Shown here one piece after another: positions 1 through 8,781 of a stretch of DNA of 55,438 bases. Origin of the DNA: JAWKZG01 sp041396125 (GTDB lineage Bacteria > Pseudomonadota > Gammaproteobacteria > Competibacterales > Competibacteraceae); assembly GCA_041396125.1 (NCBI GenBank), contig JAWKZG010000026.1:1-55438 (forward strand). Direction: 5' to 3'. The notes under the pieces were generated by a model that saw only the letters and a list, made by a program, of their open reading frames with translations, searched no databases and was not told the origin of the DNA. Made by a program: the position numbers and the translations under genes. Position 1 is the stretch's first letter. Each line of letters opens with the position of its first letter.

Positions 1-1515
1 CAGCTGAAACAAAAACCCGTTAACCGCATCTTTTGCGATAATTTCCTGCGCCTGAGTCAGTAACTGATAACGGGACTCGGTTGTGCTGGTGCTGTTCAAC
101 TTGTCCATCAGGGCCTTGAAGTCCGGGTTGTTATAATTGAAGTAATAATCGTCGCGGGCGTAAATACTGATATCCATGGGTTCGGTGTGAGAGACAATGG
201 TCAGGTCATAATCTTTGCCTTTGAAGACCTGCTCCAGCCATTGCGCCCATTCCACCGGAATGATTTCCAGGGCAATGCCAATTTTGGCCAGCTGCGCAGC
301 AATAATCTCGCCGCCGCGCCGGGCATAGCTGGGGGGCGGTAGTTTGATACTGGCCTTGAAACCGTCCGGATACCCGGCATTTGCGAGCAGAGTTTTGGCC
401 TTTTCCAGATCGAACGGGTACAGCCCGGTCAGATCGAGATAAGCAGGATGATGCGGTGCAAAATGGCTGCCGATAGGCGTGCCGTAACCAAACATCGCCC
501 CGTCGATGATAGATTTGCGATCAATCGCATGGGCGATTGCCTGACGCACCCGTATATCGTCGAAAGGCTTGCGCTGGTTATTGGTGGCAAGAATCGTCTC
601 GCCTTCGGTGGTGCCAATGACTACCGTAAAGCGGGGATCGGACTCGAACTGCTGCATCAGTTCCGGTGCCGGGAAGTTGGCGAACGCATCGACATCGCCC
701 GCCAGCATGGAGGCTGCTGCCGCTGCCGGATCAGAAATAAATTTAAAAGTTGCTGTCGACAGTACGACAGACTCACCCCAGTAATCGGGATTGCGTTGCA
801 GTTCGATCCGGTCACCGCTGACCCAGCGGCTGAATTTGAACGGCCCGGTGCCGACAGGATTGGATTTATTGGTTGCGGCCGATTCCGGTGCCACAATAAC
901 CGCATCGCCCCAGCCCAGATTGAACAGCAACGAGCCGGTTGGGCGCTTGAGCGTGATGGTTACGGTGTAGGGATCGGTCGCCGTCACGCTCTCGATAGGT
1001 TCGAACAGACCTTTTTGTGCATTGACAGAATCGTCTGCCATGGCGCGTTGCAGCGAGAACACCACATCATCGGCGTCGAAATCGCTGCCATCGTGAAACT
1101 TGATATCGCCGCGCAAATTAAAGATATATTCCAGACCGCCTTCGGCGACTGTGACCTCTTTGGCCAGCGCCAGTTTCACAGCGCCATTCTGATCAATCTG
1201 TGTCAGGCCTTCAAAAATATTGGCATAGACGATCTCATCGATGGCAGCCGCCGCCCCGGCAGTCGGGTCCAGGTGCGGTGGTTCCAGCACCATACCCATG
1301 ATCAGGGTATCTTTGGCAGCCCAGACGGAGGTGGCGCAAAGACTGAGCGTAAGCGCTGCAACAAGACCTGCCGCTGTCGGAATAAACCGGGCGGTGTTTG
1401 TACATGGCAAGGTTCTGGAGGCCGGAGCAAACGAATAGTCTGATGTTCTGTCCCGCGTTTTAAAAAGTGTCCGGAGAGCCTTTTTAAAATAGACGCTTGG
1501 CTTTTTTGTCTTCAT
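1..1515 (-). CDS. ABC transporter substrate-binding protein, family 5 (peptide/dipeptide type), partial
   Basis: Periplasmic binding protein that would capture peptides or related amides for a Dpp/Opp-type importer. The window edge cuts it: 505 codons are present and no stop is reached. The ATG at 1515 follows an AGGGG ribosome site. The hydrophobic signal core lies unusually far in, at about residues 44-67, ending SVWAA, so a polar stretch of some 43 residues precedes it. The mature part opens KDTLIMGMVLEPPHLDP and carries the family-5 signatures VGTGPFKFSRW and LQRNPDYWG, then AIDRKSII. It lies 10 bases after the P1 peptidase and is the last visible gene of the minus-strand uptake operon, which already encodes another family-5 binding protein at 7049-8671. 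Family is secure; the exact ligand is not. Confidence 0.9.
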   Translation of the reverse strand, partial: MKTKKPSVYFKKALRTLFKTRDRTSDYSFAPASRTLPCTNTARFIPTAAGLVAALTLSLCATSVWAAKDTLIMGMVLEPPHLDPTAGAAAAIDEIVYANIFEGLTQIDQNGAVKLALAKEVTVAEGGLEYIFNLRGDIKFHDGSDFDADDVVFSLQRAMADDSVNAQKGLFEPIESVTATDPYTVTITLKRPTGSLLFNLGWGDAVIVAPESAATNKSNPVGTGPFKFSRWVSGDRIELQRNPDYWGESVVLSTATFKFISDPAAAAASMLAGDVDAFANFPAPELMQQFESDPRFTVVIGTTEGETILATNNQRKPFDDIRVRQAIAHAIDRKSIIDGAMFGYGTPIGSHFAPHHPAYLDLTGLYPFDLEKAKTLLANAGYPDGFKASIKLPPPSYARRGGEIIAAQLAKIGIALEIIPVEWAQWLEQVFKGKDYDLTIVSHTEPMDISIYARDDYYFNYNNPDFKALMDKLNSTSTTESRYQLLTQAQEIIAKDAVNGFLFQL

Positions 1516-1525
1516 CGGTTTTCCC

Positions 1526-2522
1526 CTACTCAGGTGATGGAAAATGTTCCCGGTAACGCTCACGATAAGAGGGCCAGCCAGGCAGACTGGCAGCCTCGAA
1601 TACAGCCCGTGCGATGGCGCGGCTCAGGCAGTCGGCAGCACACGAGCCGAGTCGCGCCACAGTCTGTGGTGACAGTGGTTCAGCCGAGGTCGCACCGGTC
1701 GCCAGTGCGAACACAGAATCGCCATCGAAGGGGGTATACACCGGTCGCAGCGCACGCGCCAGGCCGGTTTGCGCCATCAATGCCAGGCGTGCAGCTTGCG
1801 TCTTATTGAGCGCAGCATCGGTTGCCACCAGGCAGAGCGTGGTATTGGCAGCCGCAAGTGCGGGCTGAAAAGTATAATCCAGGTCGACCGCGCCGGGCGG
1901 ATGTGAAGCCAGCAAGCGGCGCTGATCGCCCAGTTCGTTGGCCTGCTCAAACGGCCAGGCCCAGAACAGCGGGCTGTCCGGCAGCAGTGCTGAACCGAAA
2001 GCATTGACCGCCGCCAGCGCGCCAACCGTGTAGCCTTCACCCAGCACCCAGGAGGCGCTGCCCAGACCACCTTTAAGCGGCCCGGCGGTAGCGCCCAGAC
2101 CCGCGCCGCTATTGCCCAGCGGGAAGGTATAATCAGCCGCCGCCAGTGCTTGCCGGCCCAATGCCCGGTAAGGCGGTTCTACGCCCCAGTCCTTCGCGCC
2201 GCCGTTCAGCAGATCGAACAGAATCGCCGCCGGCACGATGGGCACCCGCTGTGCACCAACCGCAAAACCACGGCCTTCGTGCGCCAGTTCTGCCGCCACT
2301 GCACCGGCCGCGTCCAGACCAAAACTGGAGCCGCCGCTGAAGACTACGGCATCGATACGTTCCACCAGAGCACTCGGGGCGCAGTAACTCGGTTTCGCGA
2401 CTGCCGGGTGCGCCGCCGTGAATGGCCGCGGCCGCAACGGCTGGCTGTTCGCACAGTACCACGGTGACGCCACTGCGCAGCGCGTCATCAGCCGCATTGC
2501 CGACCCGCAAGACCAGCCACAT
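1526..2522 (-). CDS. P1 family peptidase (DmpA/NylC-like), frameshifted
   Basis: Self-processing N-terminal-nucleophile hydrolase of the P1 family, which includes beta-aminopeptidases and nylon-oligomer hydrolases. Family landmarks are VVFSGGSSFGLDAA, GNSGAGLGATAGPLKGGLGS and NTTLCLVATDAA; in NylC the chain is cut at the matching Asn-Thr. The reading frame breaks near 2372. The upstream frame from ATG 2522 gives RSGVTVVLCEQPAV and ends at LLRPE, and the downstream frame resumes at ALVERIDAV. Removing one base at about 2372 joins them into 331 residues. The ATG overlaps the M20 stop as TGATG. A second possible break sits near 2503, where the other frame reads LTDVAGL, the usual family N-terminus. 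The frame from 2497 alone lacks the true N-terminus. Sequencing error or an early pseudogene. Confidence 0.8.
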
Positions 2523-3862
2523 CAGTGAGTAAATTCAGGGGGCCGGGCTGGTTCAAATCGTGCTGTCCGGGGATAAACCCAGGGTAGACTCGGTGGCGTG
2601 CCGGAGAGTAAATCCAGCGCTGCCAACGCCATGACTTTGGCTGACTGGCGCATATCGTCTACCGCGACGTATTCATCGGGCTGGTGCGCCAGATCCAGAA
2701 TACCGGGGCCATAAGCGACGCAATCGTGCAAATGGCCCAGCCGGGCAATGTGCTTCTGGTCATAGGTGCCGGGCGATACCACATACTGGGCCGGGCGCTG
2801 CAGAATCTGCTCGATGGCTTGAGACACCGCCCGCACCACCGGTGCATCGCGTTCGGTCAGGGTGGGCAGAACTTCCATCATGTCGCGGATGCGGTAGCGG
2901 AAACCGGGTCGCTCAGCGTGTAATTGCTCAAGAATGTCGATGATTTCCTGTTTCACAGCGGCTAAATCTTCTTCGATCAAAAAGCGCCGGTCAAGCACTA
3001 CACGACAGGCATCCGGTACCAGCGGACTGGGCAGGCCGTCAAAATCCTCGCTCAGACCACCGTGGATTGAACTAATGTTCAGCGTCGAGCTGCGTGTGCC
3101 CTCCGGTACCACCGGCATTTGTGTTTGACGGCGACCCAGTTGCGGGTAAAGTTCCTGCTCCAGCTGGGCCAGAAAAGCGCCCATATGGCGGATCGCGCAA
3201 TCCCCCAGAAACGGCATCGAGCCGTGTGCGATGCGGCCCTGGGTTTCGATCTCGGCCCACCACACACCGCGATGACCGAGGCAGACCCGGTCTACGTTCA
3301 AGGGTTCGGGGATGATGACATGATCTACCCGCGGTCGGGAAAACAGGCCTTGTTTGGCCATATAGGCAACACCCGCGAAGCCGCCGGATTCTTCGTCTAC
3401 TGTGCCGGAAATTTCCAGGCTGCCGGCAAAATCGATGCCTTGTTCCAGAATGGCCTCCAGCGCGATGATGCTGGCTGCCAGTCCGCCTTTCATATCGCAG
3501 CTGCCGCGCCCGTAAACCTTGCCATCGCGCAGCTCGCCACCAAAAGGATCAATCGTCCAGCCCTGACCCGGTTCGACCACGTCGATATGACTGTTGAAGT
3601 GAACACAGGGGCCGGGCCGTTTGCCTTCGATGCGCGCCAGCACGTTAGTGCGTGGATAGCGGGCGCTGTCACCAACCTCGCCTTCGCCGCGCAGGTAGCG
3701 AATCTCGAAGCCGCGCTGTTGCAGGCGTTTGCCGATGAATTCGGCGCATTCGGTATAGGCCTCACCCGGTGGATTGATCGTCGGGATGCGGATCAGAGCC
3801 TGGGTCAGTGCGACCAGTTCGTCGGTATTGGCGTCGATACGGTGTAGTAGGGCGTCTTGCAT
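2522..3862 (-). CDS. M20 family metallopeptidase (ArgE/DapE-type deacylase)
   Basis: Cytoplasmic two-zinc amidohydrolase of the M20 family; relatives remove acyl groups from amino acids or split small peptides. In 446 residues the expected metal ligands are visible: H92 in NSHIDVV, bridging D123 in GRGSCDMKGG, and catalytic E157/E158 in GTVDEESGG. The dimerisation domain lies between about 205 and 320. The gene sits between the transporter ATPases and the P1 peptidase, whose ATG overlaps its stop, so the two are probably translated together. The context suggests it acts on imported peptides or N-acyl amino acids. Which of ArgE, DapE or another M20 activity it has cannot be told. Confidence 0.9.
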   Translation of the reverse strand: MQDALLHRIDANTDELVALTQALIRIPTINPPGEAYTECAEFIGKRLQQRGFEIRYLRGEGEVGDSARYPRTNVLARIEGKRPGPCVHFNSHIDVVEPGQGWTIDPFGGELRDGKVYGRGSCDMKGGLAASIIALEAILEQGIDFAGSLEISGTVDEESGGFAGVAYMAKQGLFSRPRVDHVIIPEPLNVDRVCLGHRGVWWAEIETQGRIAHGSMPFLGDCAIRHMGAFLAQLEQELYPQLGRRQTQMPVVPEGTRSSTLNISSIHGGLSEDFDGLPSPLVPDACRVVLDRRFLIEEDLAAVKQEIIDILEQLHAERPGFRYRIRDMMEVLPTLTERDAPVVRAVSQAIEQILQRPAQYVVSPGTYDQKHIARLGHLHDCVAYGPGILDLAHQPDEYVAVDDMRQSAKVMALAALDLLSGTPPSLPWVYPRTARFEPARPPEFTH

Positions 3863-3921
3863 GCTTGGGCCGGTTTACAGAGAGCAGTGAAGGAGGCTGT
3901 ATTGTAAAGGGTATCTTTTAT

Positions 3922-4926
3922 CTATAGTGAACATAAGTGAACAGCCGGGTGCGAATGGAGATCAATACAAATGGCAGCGCACCCAGTGCGGTGCTTGCAC
4001 GGAGCCGATATTTTTAAGTTCCGGGACTTGCCCGCGACAGCTGTCCATGGCTTGCGGGCAGCGTGGATGAAACGGGCAGCCGGAAGGAGGCGATTCCGGG
4101 TCCGGTATCTCGCCGCTAAGCACCACACGCGCGCGATCGGGGTCCAGCTCGGGTCGGGAATCGACTGGATCAGCACCTGGGTATAAGGATGAGCCGGCTG
4201 CGCGAACAGGGCTGCACTGGCGGTCAATTCCATGATCCGGCCCAGATACATCACCGCGACCTGATCGCTGATATGCTCCACGACCGCCAGATCATGCGAA
4301 ATAAACACATACGACAAGCCGCGCTGGCGGCGCAATTCGCTGAGCAGATTCAGGATCTGGGACTGGATCGATACGTCCAGCGCCGAGACAGGCTCATCCG
4401 CCACAATCAATTTGGGCTGCAGAGCGATAGCGCGGGCAATGGCAATGCGCTGGCGCTGCCCGCCGGAAAACTCATGCGGGTAACGACTGGCGGCATCGGC
4501 CGGCAGACCGACCGTATCGAGCAGGTCGGCGACCTGCTGGCGGCGTTCCCGAGAGGTGCCGATAGCGTGAATAACAAGGGGCTCGGCAATAATTTTGGCG
4601 ACACTGAAACGGGGGTCAAGAGAAGCAAACGGGTCCTGAAACACGATTTGCATCTGGCGGCGCAGGGCGCGCAGACCGGCCGGGTTTTGCGCCAGCACAT
4701 CAATGCCGTCAAACAGTACGCTGCCGGCGCTGGGTTCGATCAGGCGTAAAACGCTGCGACCCAGTGTGGATTTACCACAACCGGATTCGCCGACGATGCC
4801 TAGCGTTGCGCCCTGGGGCAACTCGAAATTGACCCCGTTGACAGCCTGCACATAAGCCTTGCGCCGGCCCCGCACCGGAAAGCGTTTGTACAGATCGCGT
4901 ACTTCAAGCAAGGGTTTTGACGTCAT
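3922..4926 (-). CDS. dppF: Dipeptide/oligopeptide ABC transporter ATP-binding protein (DppF/OppF type), 3' frameshift
   Basis: ATPase subunit that powers peptide import together with the partner at 4923-5903, with which it overlaps by 4 bases (ATGA). Walker A is GESGCGKS (46-53), the signature is FSGGQRQR (153-160), and Walker B is VADEP with D177/E178. After SIPDP at about 4155 the frame as written continues to 3922 with unrelated sequence. The -1 frame from the same point reads LDPDRARVVLSGEIPDPE then SGCPFHPRCPQAMDSC and stops at 3962. That is the normal oligopeptide-transporter C-terminal domain. A single missing base near 4147-4155 explains it, giving about 321 residues. The true stop is therefore probably 3962. 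Confidence 0.9.
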   Translation of the reverse strand: MTSKPLLEVRDLYKRFPVRGRRKAYVQAVNGVNFELPQGATLGIVGESGCGKSTLGRSVLRLIEPSAGSVLFDGIDVLAQNPAGLRALRRQMQIVFQDPFASLDPRFSVAKIIAEPLVIHAIGTSRERRQQVADLLDTVGLPADAASRYPHEFSGGQRQRIAIARAIALQPKLIVADEPVSALDVSIQSQILNLLSELRRQRGLSYVFISHDLAVVEHISDQVAVMYLGRIMELTASAALFAQPAHPYTQVLIQSIPDPSWTPIARVWCLAARYRTRNRLLPAARFIHAARKPWTAVAGKSRNLKISAPCKHRTGCAAICIDLHSHPAVHLCSL

Positions 4927-5903
4927 TGCGGGTTCCAGCAGGCCAGCTGGTGTGCGGGCGCGACCGTTGCCAGCACCGGACGTTGCTCATGGCAGCGCGC
5001 CTGCACACGCGGGCAGCGTTGTGCGAAATAACAGCCCTGACTACGCTGACCGGGACTGGGCACAATGCCGGGAATGGTTGGCAGCAGGTCCTGCTGCTGG
5101 CCCAGTCGTGGAATCGATGCCAGCAGACCAGCGGTATACGGATGACGCGGTTGTGTGAACAGGCTCCGCACTGGCGCATATTCGACGATGCGACCGGCGT
5201 ACATCACGGCGACCTGCTCGCACATTTCCGCCACTACGCCGAGGTCGTGCGTAATCAGCAATAAAGCCATACCCAGCTCGGCCTGCAAAGTCTTGAGCAG
5301 GGCCAGAATCTGCGCTTGAATCGTCACGTCCAGGGCGGTGGTGGGTTCATCGGCGATCAGCAGACTGGGCTTGCAAATCAGCGCCATGGCGATCATGACC
5401 CGCTGCCGCAGACCGCCGGATAGTTCATGCGGATATTGCCGCAGGCGGCTGCGAGCAGCCCCTACGCCGACCCGCGTCAGAATATCCACCGCCGCAGCGG
5501 CAGCAGCCTGACCGCGGATGCCGCGATGCAGGCGCAGCACTTCGGTCAGTTGGAAGCCGATACTGTAAACTGGGTTTAGGCTGGTCATCGGTTCCTGAAA
5601 AATCATCCCGATACGATCACCGCGCAGCGCCCGCATAGCACGCCTGGAACGGGTCAATAAATCACTGCCCTCAAACAGAACCCGGCCCGCTTCAATCCGG
5701 CTGGGTGGTTCCGGCAGCAATCGCATGATCGACATGGCGGTAACACTTTTGCCGCAACCTGACTCGCCGACCAGTCCCAGTGTCTGGCCGGCAGCGATTG
5801 TGAATGACACATCCTCGACCACCTGCACCCGTCGGCTGGTGTGATCTTCTTCGACGGCAAACGAGACCGTCAGTGCATCAACCTGGAGTAGGGGGGAAGA
5901 CAC
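4923..5903 (-). CDS. dppD: Dipeptide/oligopeptide ABC transporter ATP-binding protein (DppD/OppD type)
   Basis: First ATPase subunit of the peptide importer, 326 residues, acting on the cytoplasmic face of the permease pair. Walker A is GESGCGKS (46-53), the signature LSGGLRQR (161-168), and Walker B LLIADEP with D185/E186. The Cys-containing C-terminal oligopeptide-transporter domain, SQGCYFAQRCPRVQARC, is intact here, unlike in its partner. Translation starts at a GTG (5903). The stop overlaps the next ATPase start by four bases, the usual coupling for DppD-DppF pairs. It lies 67 bases downstream of the acetamidase/formamidase gene. Confidence 0.93.
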   Translation of the reverse strand: MSSPLLQVDALTVSFAVEEDHTSRRVQVVEDVSFTIAAGQTLGLVGESGCGKSVTAMSIMRLLPEPPSRIEAGRVLFEGSDLLTRSRRAMRALRGDRIGMIFQEPMTSLNPVYSIGFQLTEVLRLHRGIRGQAAAAAAVDILTRVGVGAARSRLRQYPHELSGGLRQRVMIAMALICKPSLLIADEPTTALDVTIQAQILALLKTLQAELGMALLLITHDLGVVAEMCEQVAVMYAGRIVEYAPVRSLFTQPRHPYTAGLLASIPRLGQQQDLLPTIPGIVPSPGQRSQGCYFAQRCPRVQARCHEQRPVLATVAPAHQLACWNPQ

Positions 5904-5970
5904 GGCTGGCTATAGTTGCTGACGGCTGGACGGTGTTAAGAAGCAATCGGGCCAATCGGGTTAAGCACAT

Positions 5971-6915
5971 TCAGTCAAAAACAATACGCGGAAAGTACAC
6001 ACCGACGACCCAGTTCGGTATATCGACAATCTCACTGATACGCAAATCAGCGCAGACACTGCACAGCATATAGGCATCGACCGGATTCAGACCATGCTGC
6101 TGGCTGAGCAGATCGATCATCCCGCTGAGCGCGTCTTTCGCGCCTTGCATCAGATCGGGGCCTATTCCCGTCGTGACGTAATAACCTTTTTCGTCCAGAT
6201 GGCGACTGACCGGGCCTGCGGTGTCGTAGCGCGGAAACCGCAGATTGGCCTGTTTTACCAGATCAAATTGCAGCGCCACCGACATCGGGCTTTCGATAGC
6301 GGTGCCACAGACCTCGCCGTCACCCTGCGCCGCATGGGTATCGCCAACGGAAAACAGCGCGCCGGCGACCTCGACCGGCAAGTACAGCTCAGTGCCCCGG
6401 CAGACATCGCGAATATCCATATTACCGCCCACCCGGCGCGGCGGCACTACACTGTGTGCGCCAGTTTCCGCCGGTGCCAGTCCGATGGTGCCGGTAAACG
6501 GCTTCAGCGGTACCCGTCCGCCAGGGCCAAAAACAGCCGGTGCGAGGCTGGATGAATCGTATTTCCAGATATGCAGCGCGGCTTCCGGAAACTGATCCGC
6601 CAACAAACCGAAACCGGGGATATTGGCCGTCCAGCCCCAGCCTGAAGGGGCAAATTCCAGCAAGGTAATTTTGAGAGCATCGCCCGGTTCAGCACCTTCG
6701 ACATAGACCGGGCCGGTCACCGGATTGATATTGCTGAAATCGAGTGTGCCGACATCGGCTACGGTAGAACTGGCCGATAACTGACCGCCGGATGCGTCAA
6801 TGACTTCAAATTCGATGCTTTCGCCCGGTGCGATAGTCAGCACGGGCGCGTTGCTGTTATCCCAGCCGAAATGATGGTGCTGGCCGTGAATCGTGTGTTG
6901 ACTTTTATGCTGCAT
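5971..6915 (-). CDS. Acetamidase/formamidase family protein
   Basis: Predicted cytoplasmic amidase that hydrolyses formamide, acetamide or a similar small amide to ammonia and the acid. It has 314 residues from the ATG at 6915; an in-frame TTG seven codons upstream is a weaker choice. The FmdA/AmdA signature GDTHAAQGDGEVCGTAIE, with its metal-binding acidic and His residues, lies at about 191-208, and GWGWTANIPGFGLL at about 92-105 is also typical. The N-terminus is His-rich (HTIHGQHHHFGW), as usual in the family. Its place inside a peptide-transport operon, between the binding protein and the ATPases, suggests the importer carries amides or amide-releasing compounds. Confidence 0.9.
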   Translation of the reverse strand: MQHKSQHTIHGQHHHFGWDNSNAPVLTIAPGESIEFEVIDASGGQLSASSTVADVGTLDFSNINPVTGPVYVEGAEPGDALKITLLEFAPSGWGWTANIPGFGLLADQFPEAALHIWKYDSSSLAPAVFGPGGRVPLKPFTGTIGLAPAETGAHSVVPPRRVGGNMDIRDVCRGTELYLPVEVAGALFSVGDTHAAQGDGEVCGTAIESPMSVALQFDLVKQANLRFPRYDTAGPVSRHLDEKGYYVTTGIGPDLMQGAKDALSGMIDLLSQQHGLNPVDAYMLCSVCADLRISEIVDIPNWVVGVYFPRIVFD

Positions 6916-7014
6916 GGATGGTCTACCCGTTCGCAAACGAGGGCGGTGCCGTTGCCAATAACGGATGGCCGCCCCGTGTTTAATCTTTTGTATTGGTGTG
7001 AATTCGCTTGCCTG

Positions 7015-7035
7015 CCCCAGGCTGCCAGCCTGGGG
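7015..7035 (-). promoter_or_regulatory. Strong intercistronic stem-loop after the binding-protein gene
   Basis: Perfect 9-base-pair inverted repeat, CCCCAGGCT and AGCCTGGGG, around a three-base loop. It starts 14 bases past the stop of the binding-protein gene (7049) and ahead of the amidase. No T-run follows on the minus strand, so it is not a textbook Rho-independent terminator. It more likely protects or attenuates the transcript, as malE-malF-type intercistronic hairpins do (inference). Confidence 0.55.
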
Positions 7036-7048
7036 ACATAGCAGATAT

Positions 7049-8671
7049 TTACTCTACATCGGTTGCAAAAACGACATCATAATGCACTGGAATATGCACC
7101 GGATCGGTGAAAATGGCATTGTTCGGGCCAGCGATACGGGCTGAGTGAAACGTGTAACGCTGTTCGTTAAACACCGGCACCCAGGGCGCATCATCCATAA
7201 TACTGATAAAAATCGAGCGCCATAACTCGATTCGTTCAGCGGCCTGGTCAGCACCGACCATGGCATCGGCCTGGGCGGCTTGCTGATCCAGCGTTTCGTT
7301 GCAATACCAGGCCCAGTTCCAGCCGCCTGGCACCGCGCCACCGCAACCCAGAATCGGACCGTAGAAATTGCTGGGATCAGGGAAATCCGCGATCCAGGCC
7401 ATACCGCCGGACCAGATCATCGGGGCCTGATCCATTTCACCGCCGGCTGCAATAACGGTGGACTGCGCCAGCGATTTTACTTCGGCATTGATACCGATTT
7501 CTTTTAGATCCTGCTGAATCGCTTGTGCAATACGCGGATTAGGATCGGTATTCATGGCGAACAGCTCGGTGTCGAAACCGTCCGGGAAACCAGCTTCAGT
7601 CAGTAAGGCTTTGGCTTGTAGCGGATCAAAGGGGTAGCCCTGATAATCCGGGTCATAACCCGGCATGGTGGGTGGCAACGGCTGATTAGCCGGTACCGCA
7701 CGACCGTTGATGATCTTGATAATGCGTTCTTTATTGATCGCCATATTTACCGCCTGGCGCACGGTGACATTATCGAAGGGCGGTATCTTGACGTTCATGG
7801 TGATATAGCCGGTATGCAACTGACCGCCCTCGACGATCAGATCGGCATTGGCGGGGTCATTCTTGACCTGCAGAAAGCGTGCGGGCGGGATGCCATCGCC
7901 CAGAATATCGACTTCGCCGCGTTGCAGTTTCAACAGTGCGACGTTCGGCTCAATACCGACCTGGAATTCAATCCGGTCCAGCTTGGGCAGACCGGCCCGG
8001 TAATAGTCCGGGTTGCGCTCGAACACGACCCGCTGACCCAGCGCCCATTCCGTCATTTTAAAGGCGCCGGTGCCGACCGGATGCTTGCCAAAATCGGGGC
8101 CGTATTTTTCGGTTTCTTCTTTCGGCACGATGAAGGAAAAATTCAAGGCCATGACGTGCAGAAACGTGGCATCGGGCCGCGACAGTTCGATGGTGACCGT
8201 ATACGGATCGACCACGGTAACGCCTTCGAGCGAGGTCGCGTCACCGCTGGACATCGCATCGAAGCCTTTAATACTGGCGAAAAAACCGGCTCCCGGACTC
8301 TGTGTTTCCGGGTTGATCGTGCGTTCCAGCGAGTATTTAATATCGTCGGCGGTCATTTCCCGGCCGTTATGAAACTTCACCCCCTGGCGCAGTTTAAAGG
8401 TATAGCTGAGACCATCGTCCGAGATGGTGTAGCTTTCCGCTAGATCGGGCATTAACTCGCTGCTACCGGGCTGGTAATCCATCAAGCCGTCGAACAGGCT
8501 TTTGATCATCGACCAGTTTTGCCAGTCATAGCCGATAGCGGGGTCGAGGGTGGATACGTCATCTTTATACGTTACCACCATGCTGCCACCCTGTTTGGCT
8601 TCAGCCAGTACGCTTGCAGGTGCTGCCAGCAGCAGCCCGGTAAAAGCCAAAGCCGGAACTAGATTTTGCAT
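7049..8671 (-). CDS. ABC transporter substrate-binding protein, family 5 (peptide type)
   Basis: Periplasmic peptide-binding protein of the importer encoded around it, 540 residues. A clean signal peptide (about 1-23, ending ASVLA) is followed by GGSMVVTYKDDVSTLDPA, the usual family-5 opening. GVKFHNGREMTADDIKYSLE and VGTGAFKMTEWALGQRVVF are typical core blocks. It starts at ATG 8671 behind a strong CAGGAGG site. It lies 110 bases downstream of the permease dppB and is followed by a strong stem-loop before the amidase gene. It is not a recent duplicate of the partial binding protein at 1-1515, since the two differ throughout. Confidence 0.93.
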   Translation of the reverse strand: MQNLVPALAFTGLLLAAPASVLAEAKQGGSMVVTYKDDVSTLDPAIGYDWQNWSMIKSLFDGLMDYQPGSSELMPDLAESYTISDDGLSYTFKLRQGVKFHNGREMTADDIKYSLERTINPETQSPGAGFFASIKGFDAMSSGDATSLEGVTVVDPYTVTIELSRPDATFLHVMALNFSFIVPKEETEKYGPDFGKHPVGTGAFKMTEWALGQRVVFERNPDYYRAGLPKLDRIEFQVGIEPNVALLKLQRGEVDILGDGIPPARFLQVKNDPANADLIVEGGQLHTGYITMNVKIPPFDNVTVRQAVNMAINKERIIKIINGRAVPANQPLPPTMPGYDPDYQGYPFDPLQAKALLTEAGFPDGFDTELFAMNTDPNPRIAQAIQQDLKEIGINAEVKSLAQSTVIAAGGEMDQAPMIWSGGMAWIADFPDPSNFYGPILGCGGAVPGGWNWAWYCNETLDQQAAQADAMVGADQAAERIELWRSIFISIMDDAPWVPVFNEQRYTFHSARIAGPNNAIFTDPVHIPVHYDVVFATDVE

Positions 8672-8781
8672 AAGTCCTCCTGGGTCGGATTGATAGTCGC
8701 CTGCCTCACGCTACGCGGGCAGGGCCGCAAAAAATTGGGGTTTCCGGGTTGTTATAAATGCAATCTTGCGTCTTGCTGACT

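Noticed and set aside
448..1443. Long plus-strand open frame of 331 codons
   Set aside because: It lies antisense to the binding-protein gene, and its composition (Arg, Cys, Gly rich, no motif) is that of a mirror frame of a GC-rich gene.
3119..3847. Plus-strand open frame of 242 codons
   Set aside because: Mirror of the M20 gene, which has all catalytic residues on the minus strand.
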